From the NCBI RefSeq assembly GCF_001307275.1, contig NZ_CP012831.1, forward strand, positions 1,488,001 to 1,552,000: a DNA stretch of 64,000 nucleotides. The letters run 5' to 3'. The stretch is from Pseudomonas fluorescens (GTDB lineage: Bacteria; Pseudomonadota; Gammaproteobacteria; Pseudomonadales; Pseudomonadaceae). Made by a program: the position numbers and the translations under genes. The notes under the pieces are model-generated. The model had not been told where the DNA came from, did not search any database, and worked only from the letters and a program-made list of their open reading frames with translations. Shown here in pieces: positions 34,752-45,079 of the stretch. Each line of letters starts with the position of its first letter. Within the stretch, counting starts at the first letter, position 1.

Positions 34752-37487
34752 TCAGCCCAACAACCCCAACGCCTTCGCCCGCGCCACCGCCTGGGTGCGG
34801 CGCTCGACGCCGAGTTTGCTGTTGATGTGGCTGGCGTGGGTCTTGACGGTGTGCAGCGAGATGAACAATTGCTCGCTGATCTCCTGGTTCGAACAACCTT
34901 GGGCAATCAGCTGCAACACCGCCCGCTCGCGACTGCTGAGGGTTTCGACAGGTGCCGCCGGGTCGACAGGCTGGGCCACCGTCGAGGGCAGGCGTTCGAG
35001 CAGATGTTCGCGCAACGTGCTGGGCGGTGCATGCAGCAGTTGTTCGCGAAACCATTCACAGTGTTTGCCAAACAACCACTCGAAGGGCTGCAACACCCCG
35101 CCGCTGGCGGCTTCGAAAGCTTGGGCCAGGGTACGGCGTGCTTCGGGCTCACGGCCGACGCTCAACAGCAAGGCGACCTTCTGGTTGAGCGCCATCACGC
35201 TGAGCATTTGCCGGCCGGTTTGCTGGCCGTGTTCAAGCAGGGCATCGAGTCGCCCTTCGGCAAGCATCGGTTGACCCCGGATGGATTCCAGCACCGCCTG
35301 CTGCAATTCGACATGCAGCGGCAGTTGCGGGTGGAACTCCGGCGGCGCGGCGGCCCGTTCGCCCGTGTAGGTCTGGCCCAAGCGGGCCAGCCAGGCTTCG
35401 GCCAGATCGGTGCGACCCTGGGCCAGCCAGAGCTCGCATTTGACCAGGGTAATCATCGCCAGGTAGTAGATCGGCGGAACGTCCCAGATGTGCATCAGAC
35501 GCTCGGCTTCAGCCAGTTCGGCAAAGGCCCGGGCGAACTCGCCGCCATAGCCTTCGATACGGGCGATCACGCAATGACCGATCAGCACGCTGATGTCGCG
35601 GCAGGCGCGGGCTTCGGTGAGGCCTGCCTGCAACCGCGCCAGGCCGACCTGGGGTTGCATGCGCAAGGTCAGCAGGAACCCCTCGTACATGATCAACCGC
35701 GCCCGCACCGCATAAAGCCGCTGGGGCGATAATTTATGCAAACGTTGCAAACCCTGGTGCACTTCGTCCAGCGCCCGCAGGATTTCCCCCCGTGCCTGCA
35801 AGACCCGGGCACGGTCGTAATGGGCCAGGGCCTCGAACAATGGGTTGCCAACCCGCTGCGCCAGCTCCAGGGAATCGCGGTTCAGGTTCCGGGCGCGCCA
35901 CAGGTCGCCGTCGGCAATCGCCAGGTTCGACAAGGTGGACAGGCACATCAGCCGCTGGCCGTAGCGTTTTTGCGGCAGGCTCTCCAGGGCTTCGCTGCAA
36001 TAACGCAGGGTGGCCTCGCGATCACCGCGGCCACGGGCGACGATGCCGCTCAGGGCCAGCCATTGGGCGAGCATGGACTTTTGCGCGGTGGCGGAAGGGG
36101 CCGGCAGGAAACGACTCAAGTGCGCGGCCAGCTCTTCGGCGGCGTCCAATTGGCAGGCCAGGCCCAATGCCCAACTGTAGAGCACGATCAGCCGCGGCGT
36201 GCTGATGAGCAGGCTGTCGGGCAAATCCATTTTCCAGCGCAGCAACATGCCGACGTTCTGCTCGGCCAGCAGTTGCTCCTCCGAAAGGTTCTGCACCAGG
36301 TTCGCCGCCACATCCAGGTGCCCGGCCCGCAACGCCTGTTCCACGGCTTCGTCGATCAGGCCCTGGGCGTTGAACCAGCGACAGGCCCGCAGGTGCAGGG
36401 TCGCGGCCGGGACCATGGCCGGCGCGCTGGGGCGACTGCGCAGCAGGTCGGAAAACAAGTGGTGATAACGGTACCAATGGCCGTGCTCGTCCAGCGGTAC
36501 CAGGAAGACCTGGTGGGCCGCCAGGTAACGCAGGATTTCGCCACTGTCATGGGCTTCGCGCACGGCATCGCACAGCGCGCTGCAAAAACGCTCCTGAGGG
36601 GCCGTGTCGTAGAGAAACGCCTGCACCTCGGCGGGCAGGCAATCGATGACTTCTTCGAGCAGATAATCGCGGATCAGTCCCTCCCCACCGTGCAAGGCCT
36701 GGGGCAGCAGGCCTTCGTTGCCGGCCTCGGAGGCGGCCAGCAACCAGAACCGCAGCCCGGCCACCCAGCCTTCACTGCGCTGGATGAGGTTTTCCAGCGC
36801 CTCGCCGCGCAACGAGCTGCTGTGATGCTGGAGCAGGGTCAAGGCTTCGTCATGGGTCAGGCGCAGGTCTTGCTCGTTGAGTTCGAGCAATTGCCGCGAC
36901 AGGCGCAGGCGCGCCAGGTGCCAGTCCGGCCGCTGGCGGCTGGTGACGAGTACCAGCAAACCGTCGGGCAGGTGATTGAGGAAAAATTGCAGGCAGCGAT
37001 CCAGCACCGGGCTTTGGGCCAGGTGGTAATCGTCGAGGACCAGCAACAAGGGATTGCGGGGCGATAAGTGCGCGGACAACTCGTCCAGCAAGCCATCGAG
37101 CCATTCTTCGAAGGCAAAGGGCTGATGGCGCTGGCGCATTTTCAGCAGCCCCAGCGCCCGGCCGCCCAGTTGCGGGAAAAATGCCTGGAGCCCGTCGAGC
37201 AAGCGTTCCAGGAAACGCCCCGGATCGTTGTCCCGGGCACTGAGCCCCAGCCAGAGGCTTTGCCAATGGGCCGGCAGGCTCTGGCAGAACTCCACCGCCA
37301 GGGAGCTTTTACCGAACCCCGCCGGGGCACTGACCAACAGCAACCGCCCGCCGAGCCCGGCGCTCAAACGTTCGCACAACCGCGGCCGCGCGACATGGCC
37401 GTCGGGCAAGGGCGGGCGGTAGAAACGCCCGTCCTGTACCGCGATGGCTGCGCGGGCAGAATCCGGAAGTGAAGACAAATCAGTCAT
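34752..37487 (-). CDS. MalT-like LuxR-family (LAL) transcriptional regulator
   Basis: Product of 911 residues: ATPase module ~25-330 with P-loop SAPAGFGKSSL, winged-helix linker, TPR-like sensor region ~430-820, and C-terminal LuxR HTH (LSSRERAVLQLIAQGCSNQE, SLHTVKTHASHINSKLGV). Large ATP-dependent activators of this kind respond to small ligands. Gene order with DUF1329, DUF1302 and an acyl-CoA ligase parallels P. aeruginosa PA3921-PA3924, so it probably activates the downstream cluster (all on the minus strand). Confidence 0.9.
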   Translation of the reverse strand: MTDLSSLPDSARAAIAVQDGRFYRPPLPDGHVARPRLCERLSAGLGGRLLLVSAPAGFGKSSLAVEFCQSLPAHWQSLWLGLSARDNDPGRFLERLLDGLQAFFPQLGGRALGLLKMRQRHQPFAFEEWLDGLLDELSAHLSPRNPLLLVLDDYHLAQSPVLDRCLQFFLNHLPDGLLVLVTSRQRPDWHLARLRLSRQLLELNEQDLRLTHDEALTLLQHHSSSLRGEALENLIQRSEGWVAGLRFWLLAASEAGNEGLLPQALHGGEGLIRDYLLEEVIDCLPAEVQAFLYDTAPQERFCSALCDAVREAHDSGEILRYLAAHQVFLVPLDEHGHWYRYHHLFSDLLRSRPSAPAMVPAATLHLRACRWFNAQGLIDEAVEQALRAGHLDVAANLVQNLSEEQLLAEQNVGMLLRWKMDLPDSLLISTPRLIVLYSWALGLACQLDAAEELAAHLSRFLPAPSATAQKSMLAQWLALSGIVARGRGDREATLRYCSEALESLPQKRYGQRLMCLSTLSNLAIADGDLWRARNLNRDSLELAQRVGNPLFEALAHYDRARVLQARGEILRALDEVHQGLQRLHKLSPQRLYAVRARLIMYEGFLLTLRMQPQVGLARLQAGLTEARACRDISVLIGHCVIARIEGYGGEFARAFAELAEAERLMHIWDVPPIYYLAMITLVKCELWLAQGRTDLAEAWLARLGQTYTGERAAAPPEFHPQLPLHVELQQAVLESIRGQPMLAEGRLDALLEHGQQTGRQMLSVMALNQKVALLLSVGREPEARRTLAQAFEAASGGVLQPFEWLFGKHCEWFREQLLHAPPSTLREHLLERLPSTVAQPVDPAAPVETLSSRERAVLQLIAQGCSNQEISEQLFISLHTVKTHASHINSKLGVERRTQAVARAKALGLLG

Positions 37488-37635
37488 GGCCGGCTCTTGT
37501 AGGAATGCGGGTGGCGGCGTTGCAGATGTCCGCAGACTAGCGGTAAACGAGAAGGTATTGAAGGGAGTGCTACAAATGGCTACAAAAAGACTACAAGCCG
37601 ACCGACTTGAAAAAACTCAGGCAGCCAACGCTCTT

Positions 37636-37765
37636 GTGGCGAGGGAGCTTGCTCCCGCTGGGTTGCGAAGCAACCCGCAAGGCAGCGACTGCGTTGTACC
37701 TGACACAATGAGTCGGCTGGTTTGGGGCTGCTGCGCAGCCCAGCGGGAGCAAGCTCCCTCGCCAC
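37636..37765. repeat. inverted pair of type B REPs
   Basis: GTGGCGAGGGAGCTTGCTCC (37636) with GGGTTGCGAAGCAACCC faces GGCTGCTGCGCAGCC plus GGGAGCAAGCTCCC ending at 37765. It is the type B equivalent of a REPIN. The 365-base gap between the LuxR and DUF1329 genes holds this and the terminator only. Confidence 0.85.
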
Positions 37766-37790
37766 AGGGTTTTGTGTTGACTGATCGAAC

Positions 37791-37820
37791 AAAAAAAACG
37801 CCCCGAACCAGTCGGGGCGT
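37791..37820 (-). terminator. intrinsic terminator after DUF1329 gene
   Basis: ACGCCCCGA-ACCAG-TCGGGGCGT stem (37798-37820); read on the minus strand it is followed by eight U. Placed 33 bases past the DUF1329 stop. Confidence 0.92.
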
Positions 37821-37852
37821 TGTTTCGAGGATGCGGCCTCGGGTGAAGCGGT

Positions 37853-39217
37853 TTAGCGGATGCCGTCCTGACGCAGTGCGTTCGGGGTGAAGTCGGCGGT
37901 GGTGGCGGTGAAGCCGAAGTCGTAGGCCGATTTCTCCTCGTTCTTCATGCCCAGCGCCAGGTAGCGGCCGGACTGCAGGTCGTAGAGGGTTTCCAGGGCG
38001 TACCACGGCACTTGCTTGTCGTAGTAGTTCTCGGCATGGGCCTCGGCCACACGCCACAGTTGGCCACGACCGTCGTAGTGGTCGATCACCGCGGCTTGCC
38101 AGGTGTCTTCATCGATGTAGAAGTCACGCTTGGCGTAGATGTGGCGCTGGCCTTCCTTCAGGGTCGCAGTCACATGCCAGACGCGACGCAGCTCGTAGCG
38201 GGTCAGGTCCTGGTTGATGTGGCCGGCCTTGATGATGTCGGCGTACTTGAGTTGCGGCGAATCGATCCGGTAGCTGTTGGCGGCGATGTACAGCTCTTTC
38301 TTGCCTTCCAGTTTCCAGTCGTAGCGGTCCGGTGCGCCGTTGTACATGTCCAGGTTGTCGGAGGTACGCAGGCCGTCGGCGGCAGTACCCGGGCCGTCAT
38401 AGGACACTTGCGGGGCACGGCGCACACGGCGCTGGCCAGCGTTGTAGACCCACGCCGAACGCGGCTCCTTCACTTGGTCGAGGGTCTCGTGCACCAGCAG
38501 CACGCCACCGGCCAGGCGCGCCGGCGCGGTCACTTGTTGCTTGAAGTAGAACAGGATGTTGCCAGGGTTGGCCGGATCGAAATCCTTCATCTTGTCGCGG
38601 AACACGAACTGGTCGCGGAAGTACACCAGGCTGTACGAACCGTTGGGCTGCGGGGTGGCCTGGGTGACCAGGCGCGTCACGCTGCCGCCGCGATAGCGGG
38701 TGATGTGGTTCCAGATGACTTCGACGCCGCTCTGGGGAATCGGGAACGGCACGGCCGTCTCGAAGTTCTCCAGACCGTTGCCGCCGGAAACCAGCTTGGT
38801 GTTGACCGCATTCTTCTTGATGGAGGCGAACACCTCGTCCGGCACGGTGGCGCCGCGATGGGTCGGGTAGACCGGCATCTTGAAGGTTTCCGGGTAGCGC
38901 TTGAACATCGCGTACTGGCCCGGGGCGAGCTTGGCCTTGTATTGCTCGACGTTCTGCGCAGTGATGGTGAACAGCGGTTTTTCAGTCGGGAACGGGTCGG
39001 CCAGGAAGCCCTTGCTGTCCACGGCACCGGCGTTCTTGGCCATGGGTTTCCAGGCCGAGATCGAGCCATCGGCATTGCCGGCCATCTCGGCGCCCATCGG
39101 CGTCAGGCTCTTGCCCAGCTTGTCGGCCTCGGCCGCGGGTACTGCCGCCATGACACTGGCGGCCAGCAGGGACAGCCCCAAGACACCGGCCTGCAACAGA
39201 TTCTTTGTTACTTTCAT
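37853..39217 (-). CDS. DUF1329 family (outer membrane lipoprotein-sorting-like) protein
   Basis: Product of 454 residues with signal peptide (VMAAVPAAEADKLG, cleaved after VMA). DUF1329 members have a LolA/LolB-like beta-sheet; typical segments RYELRRVWHVTATLKEGQRH and YAKRDFYIDEDTW are present. Always found next to DUF1302 barrels, as here (25 bases apart). Probably a periplasmic partner in handling hydrophobic compounds such as fatty acids or esters. PA3922-like. Confidence 0.9.
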   Translation of the reverse strand: MKVTKNLLQAGVLGLSLLAASVMAAVPAAEADKLGKSLTPMGAEMAGNADGSISAWKPMAKNAGAVDSKGFLADPFPTEKPLFTITAQNVEQYKAKLAPGQYAMFKRYPETFKMPVYPTHRGATVPDEVFASIKKNAVNTKLVSGGNGLENFETAVPFPIPQSGVEVIWNHITRYRGGSVTRLVTQATPQPNGSYSLVYFRDQFVFRDKMKDFDPANPGNILFYFKQQVTAPARLAGGVLLVHETLDQVKEPRSAWVYNAGQRRVRRAPQVSYDGPGTAADGLRTSDNLDMYNGAPDRYDWKLEGKKELYIAANSYRIDSPQLKYADIIKAGHINQDLTRYELRRVWHVTATLKEGQRHIYAKRDFYIDEDTWQAAVIDHYDGRGQLWRVAEAHAENYYDKQVPWYALETLYDLQSGRYLALGMKNEEKSAYDFGFTATTADFTPNALRQDGIR

Positions 39218-39242
39218 AGTGTGTCGTCCTGAAATACGGTGC

Positions 39243-41099
39243 TTAGAAGGTCACGCCGACGCTGAGCGCCAGGAAGTCACGATCGTCCACAGTGCTGAAG
39301 TCGCCACCAAAGAAGTTGGTGTAGGCCAGGCTGGCGTTGTAGGTGTTCTGGTACTCGGCATCCAGCCCGAGGCTGACGGCTTTGCGGCCTTCTTCGAAGT
39401 TGCCGCCAGGGCCTGGCGAGTAGCCTTTGACGTCATGGGACCAGGCCACGTTGGGCTTGAGGTTCACGCCAGCGAACACGTCCGGGTATTCCCAGATGGC
39501 GCGAGCACGGTAGCCCCAGGACGTGGAGGTGGTGAAGCCGTCGTTGTTGCAGTTGCTGTTCACGTCGTTGATGGTCTGGCCGCCCCCCGTCGCAGTAGAC
39601 GTATTGAGCGAGTTACAGAAACCGTTGGGCAGTTCGCCCGGACCGAACACCGGATCACGGCCATAGCGAGCGTCGGATTTGCTTTCCAGGCCGCCGACAT
39701 GGGTCACCCCGATTTCACCCACCAGGGTCAGGCGGCTGGCGCCCATGACTTGATCGAGGAAGTGCGTGAATGTGGTCTGGAACTGAGTGATCTCTTTACG
39801 GCGATAGCCATGCAGGTCTTGGCCCGGCGTGCCCTGGAGCACCGATGCATCACCAAATCCGGGAAGTGGCGTCACACCGGCGAAGAGGATATCAGTGGTG
39901 CTCAGTTGCACAGGTGCATTCGGGCGGTAGCTGATCTCACCGCTCCATGCCGTGCCGGTAGGCAGTGTCGTGGAGAAACTCAGGCCATAGAGACGGATAT
40001 CTTCCGGGTATTCGACGAAGTAGTTGGAGTTACCCGCCACGATCAGAGGACGCAGTGCCGCGATTGGCCCCGCGGTGTAGAACTGCTGCGCAGCCCCTTG
40101 GGCACTGAAAATCGGCGCACGGCTGTGGTAGTTCATGAAGTAGGCACCGAACTCGGTGTCCAGTGGTTCGAACATGTACTTCAACGATGCGCCCCACTGG
40201 CCGCTGTCGCGGGCATCGCGGTCCGGGCCACGGCGTACCAGCACGCCTTCTTCGTTGATATCGACACCCTGGCCTTCCAATATTGGAAGAATGACGCCCG
40301 GCAGCGGAATGGTCGAACGCTTGTTCAGCACCCGCAGGTTATCGGTGCAACCGTCGGCAATCACATCCGGCTGGGAGAAGAACGTACCGCAGTTATCCAC
40401 CACGGTCTGGTCCCATTCAATCTGGTAGAACGCCTCGGCCGACAGGTTGTCGGTCAGGCTCTGGGACACGTAGAACATGTTGACCGGGATCAGGCCTTCC
40501 TTGATCTCGGCGCCAGGACGACGGAACGCGGACACGTCGACCGGGTTGATGGAGTTGATGCCGCCCTGGATGAACGTGCTTTCACCCCAACTGACCACCT
40601 GCTTGCCCAGGCGCACAGAGCCTGGCTGATCGGCAATGGAATAGTTGTGGTAGACGAACGCATCGAGGATCTGCCCGCCGGAGGACTTGGCGCCTTCCTT
40701 GCGGTTGCTGTCGCTGATGTCCTTGTACAGGCGGTGTTCGTCCTTGAGTTCGAAGTCGTACCAGTACTTGCCACGCACGAACACGCCAGTATCGCCGTAT
40801 TTCAGTTCCAGGTCATGGATGCCCTTGAAGATCTTCGAGAAGGTTTCCCCTCGCTTGAAGTTCAAGTGGCCGTCATCGGAGGTCTGCGACAAGCCCTTGC
40901 CGCCATTGTTGACGCCGATCAGGTCCTTGTTGGCGTTGGCCGTGGACCAGCTCGCGCCGACCGACAGGGACGAGTCGAACTGGCCTTCGATTTCACCGAT
41001 GTTGAAACTGACGCCGAATGCTGGCCCGGCGAGCGAAGAGGCGAGACTGACCGCCAGAGGCAGTTTTGCCCGGCGCCAGAACGTGGTTGCTGAGGTCAT
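39243..41099 (-). CDS. DUF1302 family outer-membrane protein
   Basis: Product of 618 residues with a cationic signal peptide (SLASSLAGPAFG). Long beta-barrel pattern, many aromatic residues, C-terminal SVGVTF typical for outer-membrane insertion. DUF1302 proteins pair with DUF1329 and are linked to uptake or export of hydrophobic substrates, for example in steroid and PHA/fatty acid gene clusters. PA3923-like. Upstream 331 bases separate it from the acyl-CoA ligase gene. Confidence 0.9.
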   Translation of the reverse strand: MTSATTFWRRAKLPLAVSLASSLAGPAFGVSFNIGEIEGQFDSSLSVGASWSTANANKDLIGVNNGGKGLSQTSDDGHLNFKRGETFSKIFKGIHDLELKYGDTGVFVRGKYWYDFELKDEHRLYKDISDSNRKEGAKSSGGQILDAFVYHNYSIADQPGSVRLGKQVVSWGESTFIQGGINSINPVDVSAFRRPGAEIKEGLIPVNMFYVSQSLTDNLSAEAFYQIEWDQTVVDNCGTFFSQPDVIADGCTDNLRVLNKRSTIPLPGVILPILEGQGVDINEEGVLVRRGPDRDARDSGQWGASLKYMFEPLDTEFGAYFMNYHSRAPIFSAQGAAQQFYTAGPIAALRPLIVAGNSNYFVEYPEDIRLYGLSFSTTLPTGTAWSGEISYRPNAPVQLSTTDILFAGVTPLPGFGDASVLQGTPGQDLHGYRRKEITQFQTTFTHFLDQVMGASRLTLVGEIGVTHVGGLESKSDARYGRDPVFGPGELPNGFCNSLNTSTATGGGQTINDVNSNCNNDGFTTSTSWGYRARAIWEYPDVFAGVNLKPNVAWSHDVKGYSPGPGGNFEEGRKAVSLGLDAEYQNTYNASLAYTNFFGGDFSTVDDRDFLALSVGVTF

Positions 41100-41430
41100 C
41101 GACGCTACTCCATGTGCATTATTGTTATGGCAATGGACATTTCAAAAACACCTCGGCGGCAGGGAGCGGCAGCGTCCCGATATCCGTCGAAGTCGCATCG
41201 CCCTTTCGTGCGTGCGCCCCGTTCTTGAGAATCCGTGAGCGGACTATAGCCAGCAGGTAGTACGGCTTGATCCCTCTAAAGTGTGATTTGCAGCCCGCGA
41301 CCACTCTGGAACAGTCCTTTCGCCAGTCCGACAGATGTCGGCACGGCAAGGATGGCTGAAATTTGCGGTTTGACAAGGCAAGCGCTTGCTTGGTGGGGCT
41401 GCCGTGCCCTTTCGGGCACGGCAAAAAGAC
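41100..41430. other. gene-free stretch with GC hairpin
   Basis: No credible gene. It should carry the promoter of the DUF1302-DUF1329 operon. A perfect hairpin GCCGTGCCC-TTTC-GGGCACGGC lies at 41401-41422 just past the acyl-CoA ligase stop; the A-run is on the plus side, so as a terminator it suits the minus strand poorly. Confidence 0.5.
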
Positions 41431-43113
41431 CTAAAGCGTGGACAGGAAGGTGCTGTTGTTGCTCTGCCATTCGGTGATGTCGACGCGGATACGCTTCTTG
41501 TCGAGCTTGCCGACGCTGGTCTTGGGAATTTCCGTAACAAGGGCGATCTGGCTCGGGATCGCCCACTTGCTCAAGTGCCCCAGCTCGACGAACGGCTTGA
41601 GGTGTTCCTTGAGTTCGCGAGCCCCGATCTCATGCCCTTCCCGAACCACCAGCAAGGCAAACGGCCGCTCGCCCCACTGCGGATCGGGAATGCCGACCAC
41701 TGCTACTTCGCGTACCGCCACATGACGGCTGATGAGGTCTTCCAGGTCCAGGGAGGAGATCCATTCGCCACCGGTCTTGATCACGTCCTTGATACGGTCG
41801 CGGATGTCGATGAAGCCCATGTTGTCCAGCGTGGCGACGTCACCGGTGTGCAGCCAGCCGCCGGCCCAGAGCTCGGCGCCCTTCTGCGGCTCGTTGAAAT
41901 AGCCCTCGGTGAGCCACGGCGCGCGCAGCACCAGTTCGCCCTGGGTCTCGCCGTCGGCGGGCAGGAACCGTCCCTCGGTGTCGACGATCGCCGCCTCCAC
42001 CAGCGGCCCCGGCACGCCGGCCTTGATCCGGTAGGTGGTGCGCTCGTCCTCGCTGCCGGCCATCAATTCGTCGTTGAGGTGGGCGCAGGACACCAGCGGG
42101 CCAGTTTCCGACATGCCGTAGGCGGCGGTGAGCTGGATGCCCCGCGCCTTCGCCGCTTCGTACAGGCTGCGATTCAGCGCGCTGCCGCCGATGACGATCT
42201 TCCAGCCGCCGAAGTCGGTGTCCTGGGCGCCCTTGGCATTGAGGACCATTTGCAGGATGGTTGGCACGCAATGGGAAAAGGTGACATTTTCCTTGCGCCA
42301 CAGCTGGACCAGGAATTCGGGGTCGTAGCGCCCCGGGTAGACCTGCTTGAGCCCGAGCATGGTCGCCACGTAGGGCAAGCCCCAGGCATGGACGTGGAAC
42401 ATCGGTGTGATCGGCATGTACACGTCGTTGGTGCCCAGCAGCCGCACGCTGTCGATGGCCCCCATGATGGTCGCCACGCCCATGGTGTGCAGCACCAGTT
42501 GCCGATGGGTGAAGTAAACGCCCTTGGGGTTGCCCGTGGTGCCGGTGGTGTAGAACGTGGTGGCGACGGAGTTTTCGTCGAAATCCTGGAAGTCGTAGGC
42601 GGGCGCCGCGGCGGCCAGCAATTGCTCGTATTCACCCACCAGGTTCGGCAGGTCGGCGGTTTTTTCCGGCAGGTCGGTCAGCAGCAGGGTCTTGTCCACC
42701 GTGGTCAGGTGCCCGGCTATCGCCTGGTACAGGCCGACGAACTCGCTGTTGACCAGCACGAAGCGGTCCTCGGCGTGGTTCATGGTGTAGACGATCTGCT
42801 CCGGTGACAGGCGCACGTTGATGGTGTGGATCACCGCGCCGATCATCGGGATCGCGAACATGCATTCCAGGTAGCGATGGCTGTCCCAGTCCATCACCGC
42901 CACGGTATCGCCGGCCTTGACCCCCGCCTCGGTCAACACGTTGGCCAGGCGCGCGACCCGTTCGATCAGCGTCGGATAGCTGTAGCGCAACTGGTCACGG
43001 TAGACGATCTCGCGGGTTTTCTCGTAACGCGTGCCGGACATCAGCAGCCGCTTGATCAGCAGCGGGTATTGATAGGCGCCTTCGGCTGGAGGAATAACGC
43101 GAGTCTGCAACAT
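41431..43113 (-). CDS. fatty-acid-CoA ligase (AMP-binding)
   Basis: Product of 560 residues from ATG 43113 (MLQTRVIPP), preceded by AAGGGATTC. Adenylate-forming enzyme: P-loop-like [16 protein letters not shown], then [22 protein letters not shown] and the C-terminal catalytic Lys in [11 protein letters not shown]. Activates medium/long-chain fatty acids for beta-oxidation. PA3924-like position next to DUF1302/DUF1329. The regulator gene for the cluster is likely the LuxR/MalT-like gene at 34752. Confidence 0.9.
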   Translation of the reverse strand: MLQTRVIPPAEGAYQYPLLIKRLLMSGTRYEKTREIVYRDQLRYSYPTLIERVARLANVLTEAGVKAGDTVAVMDWDSHRYLECMFAIPMIGAVIHTINVRLSPEQIVYTMNHAEDRFVLVNSEFVGLYQAIAGHLTTVDKTLLLTDLPEKTADLPNLVGEYEQLLAAAAPAYDFQDFDENSVATTFYTTGTTGNPKGVYFTHRQLVLHTMGVATIMGAIDSVRLLGTNDVYMPITPMFHVHAWGLPYVATMLGLKQVYPGRYDPEFLVQLWRKENVTFSHCVPTILQMVLNAKGAQDTDFGGWKIVIGGSALNRSLYEAAKARGIQLTAAYGMSETGPLVSCAHLNDELMAGSEDERTTYRIKAGVPGPLVEAAIVDTEGRFLPADGETQGELVLRAPWLTEGYFNEPQKGAELWAGGWLHTGDVATLDNMGFIDIRDRIKDVIKTGGEWISSLDLEDLISRHVAVREVAVVGIPDPQWGERPFALLVVREGHEIGARELKEHLKPFVELGHLSKWAIPSQIALVTEIPKTSVGKLDKKRIRVDITEWQSNNSTFLSTL

Positions 43114-43382
43114 AAGAATCCCTTTTCTGACTGCACGGTCTTGGCTGGAAGCAAGCACTCTAGAGCGCTTATACACGGATCAAATCAGCCAAAGGAATGA
43201 TTTGATCCGCGCGCAAATACTAGCCTAGAGCCATCCCCCCCCAGGTTTCGCAAGCATTGCGCAACCAAACCTTGTCAGATCGGGATCCAACAGCGAGCAT
43301 AGGTGTCACGCTTGTTACAAAAGCCTGTGGGGAAAATGCCCTGGCAGGTCTCCAGCATGCCACCACTTTTTGACAGAAAATA

Positions 43383-44297
43383 ATGAACACCGAACTGACC
43401 TCTTCTCAGGCCACCGCGCCTCAAGGTGCGCCGCTTGTGTCGATCGTGGCCCCTTGCTACAACGCCGGGAAGTACCTGGAAGAAGCGATCCACAGCCTCT
43501 TTGCCCAGGATTACCGGAACATCGAGGTCATCGTGGTTGACGACGGCTCCACCGACGACAGCCTCGCCATGCTCCGGCAGTTGCAGCAAACCTACGATTT
43601 CCAGCTCTACTCCCAGGAGAACCAGGGGGTGAGCGCGGCACTCAACCACGGGCTGCAGTATGCCAAGGGCACGTATGTCGCCACCCCGGACCTTGACGAT
43701 GTGATGTTGCCCCATTCGATCGGGGTCCGTGCCCAATACCTGGACGAGCACCCGCAGGTGGGCTGTGTCGGCGCGCTGATCATCTACATGGACAGCGAGG
43801 GCCGGACCATCAAGGAGCAACAACGCGACCACATCCAGGTGCATACCTTCGATGACCTGCTGCGTAACGCCGCGGTCATCGGCGCGCCCACGGCCCTGTA
43901 TCGCATGAGTGCCCTGCGGGACGCCGGTTTTTATGATCCGCAGCTAAGGGTCCAGGATTTCCAGATCACCCTGCGGATCGCCCGCCAGGGTTACGAAATC
44001 CATGAGTTGCCGATCTGCGTCACGCGCTATCGGCGCCACCCCAATAACCTCTCGAGAAAGTACCGCTTGATGCTCAAGACGGACCTGCAGGCCATCGAGC
44101 CCTATCGGGATCACCCCGCCTACCCGTCGGCCCGTACGGTGCTGGTGCACAAAGCGCTGAAGTACGCCGTGGTCGAAGACCGGAAAGAAGCCTGGCAACT
44201 GTTGCGCAGCATCCCCTGGCGCCATTGGAACAAAACCAGTTTCAAACGCCTCAAGCGGCTGGCCTTGCGACTGCCGATGACAAGGTCCCAACCATGA
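43383..44297 (+). CDS. glycosyltransferase family 2
   Basis: Product of 304 residues, GT-A fold. Nucleotide-sugar binding: SIVAPCYNAGKYLEEAI near 20-36, VVDDGSTDDS (~53-62), and a TPDLDDVM variant of the DxD motif (~98-105). The C-terminal tail is basic with no membrane helix. Overlaps by a few bases with the start of the following acetyltransferase, so the two are co-transcribed, probably decorating a cell-surface polysaccharide. Acceptor unknown. Confidence 0.9.
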   Translation: MNTELTSSQATAPQGAPLVSIVAPCYNAGKYLEEAIHSLFAQDYRNIEVIVVDDGSTDDSLAMLRQLQQTYDFQLYSQENQGVSAALNHGLQYAKGTYVATPDLDDVMLPHSIGVRAQYLDEHPQVGCVGALIIYMDSEGRTIKEQQRDHIQVHTFDDLLRNAAVIGAPTALYRMSALRDAGFYDPQLRVQDFQITLRIARQGYEIHELPICVTRYRRHPNNLSRKYRLMLKTDLQAIEPYRDHPAYPSARTVLVHKALKYAVVEDRKEAWQLLRSIPWRHWNKTSFKRLKRLALRLPMTRSQP

Positions 44298-45033
44298 AGT
44301 TCTTGCAGAAACTCAAGGAGCGAAAGGAGCGAAAGCACCTCAAGCGCCTGGAAAAACTCGAACGCTCACCGGAAAAAATCCGTCTGCGCTATCCGAGGTA
44401 CCAGGTCGGGGTGGGCACGTATGGCATTCCCGAGGTGATGGAGTTCGGCGACGACACGGTCCTCAAGGTCGGTTCCTATACGTCGATCGCCGAAGGCGTG
44501 AAGATCCTGCTGGGCGGTGGGCATCGCACCGACTGGGTCAGCACGTTTCCATTCCCGCGGATGATCGATGAAGCCCGGGACATTCCCGGCAGTAACCCGA
44601 CCAAGGGCGACGTGGTGGTTGGCAGCGACTGCTGGGCGGTGGGCATCGCACCGACTGGGTCAGCACGTTTCCATTCCCGCGGATGATCGATGAAGCCCGG
44701 GACATTCCCGGCAGTAACCCGACCAAGGGCGACGTGGTGGTTGGCAGCGACTGCTGGATCTGCGCTGACGCGATGATCCTGTCGGGCGTGACCATCGGCC
44801 ATGGCGCCGTGGTCGCCGCCGGCGCGGTGGTGACACGCGATGTCGAGCCTTACGCCATGGTGGGCGGCAACCCGTGCCGGTTCATTCGCTGGCGCTTCGA
44901 GGAGCCGGTGCGTCAGGCCCTGCTGGAGTCGGCCTGGTGGGAATGGCCGATGGAAGAGGTCAAGGCGGTGTCACCCCTGCTGTGCAGTGACAACATCGAC
45001 GCTTTTCTGGATTACGCCCGCCAACGGCATTGA
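44294..45033 (+). pseudogene. CatB-like hexapeptide acetyltransferase broken by 122-bp tandem duplication
   Basis: The reading frame from ATG 44294 (MKFLQKLKERKE) runs to a stop at 44686 and continues in another frame to 45033. The cause is visible: 44507-44628 is repeated at 44629-44750 as a perfect direct repeat, 122 bases long (not a multiple of 3), with CTGCTGG at each junction. Removing one copy gives an uninterrupted 205-residue O-acetyltransferase with left-handed beta-helix repeats (GVTIGHGAVVAAGAVVTRDV) and His in GGGHRTDW. It would acetylate a surface sugar made with the GT2. Now encodes a 130-residue truncated product unless the duplication reverts. An assembly error is possible. 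Confidence 0.88.
44507..44757. repeat. 122-bp perfect tandem duplication
   Basis: Two exact copies offset by 122 bases; the 7-base word CTGCTGG occurs at 44507, 44629 and 44751, i.e. at both ends and the junction. This is the pattern left by slippage or recombination at a short homology. Confidence 0.95.
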
Positions 45034-45079
45034 TCGCCCCACACCCGCATGGAAGCGATCAGAGGAAAGATCAGAGCGG

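Noticed and set aside
41401..41422. Intrinsic terminator for the acyl-CoA ligase gene
   Set aside because: Strong hairpin, but the minus strand has no U-run after it; kept only as a note.
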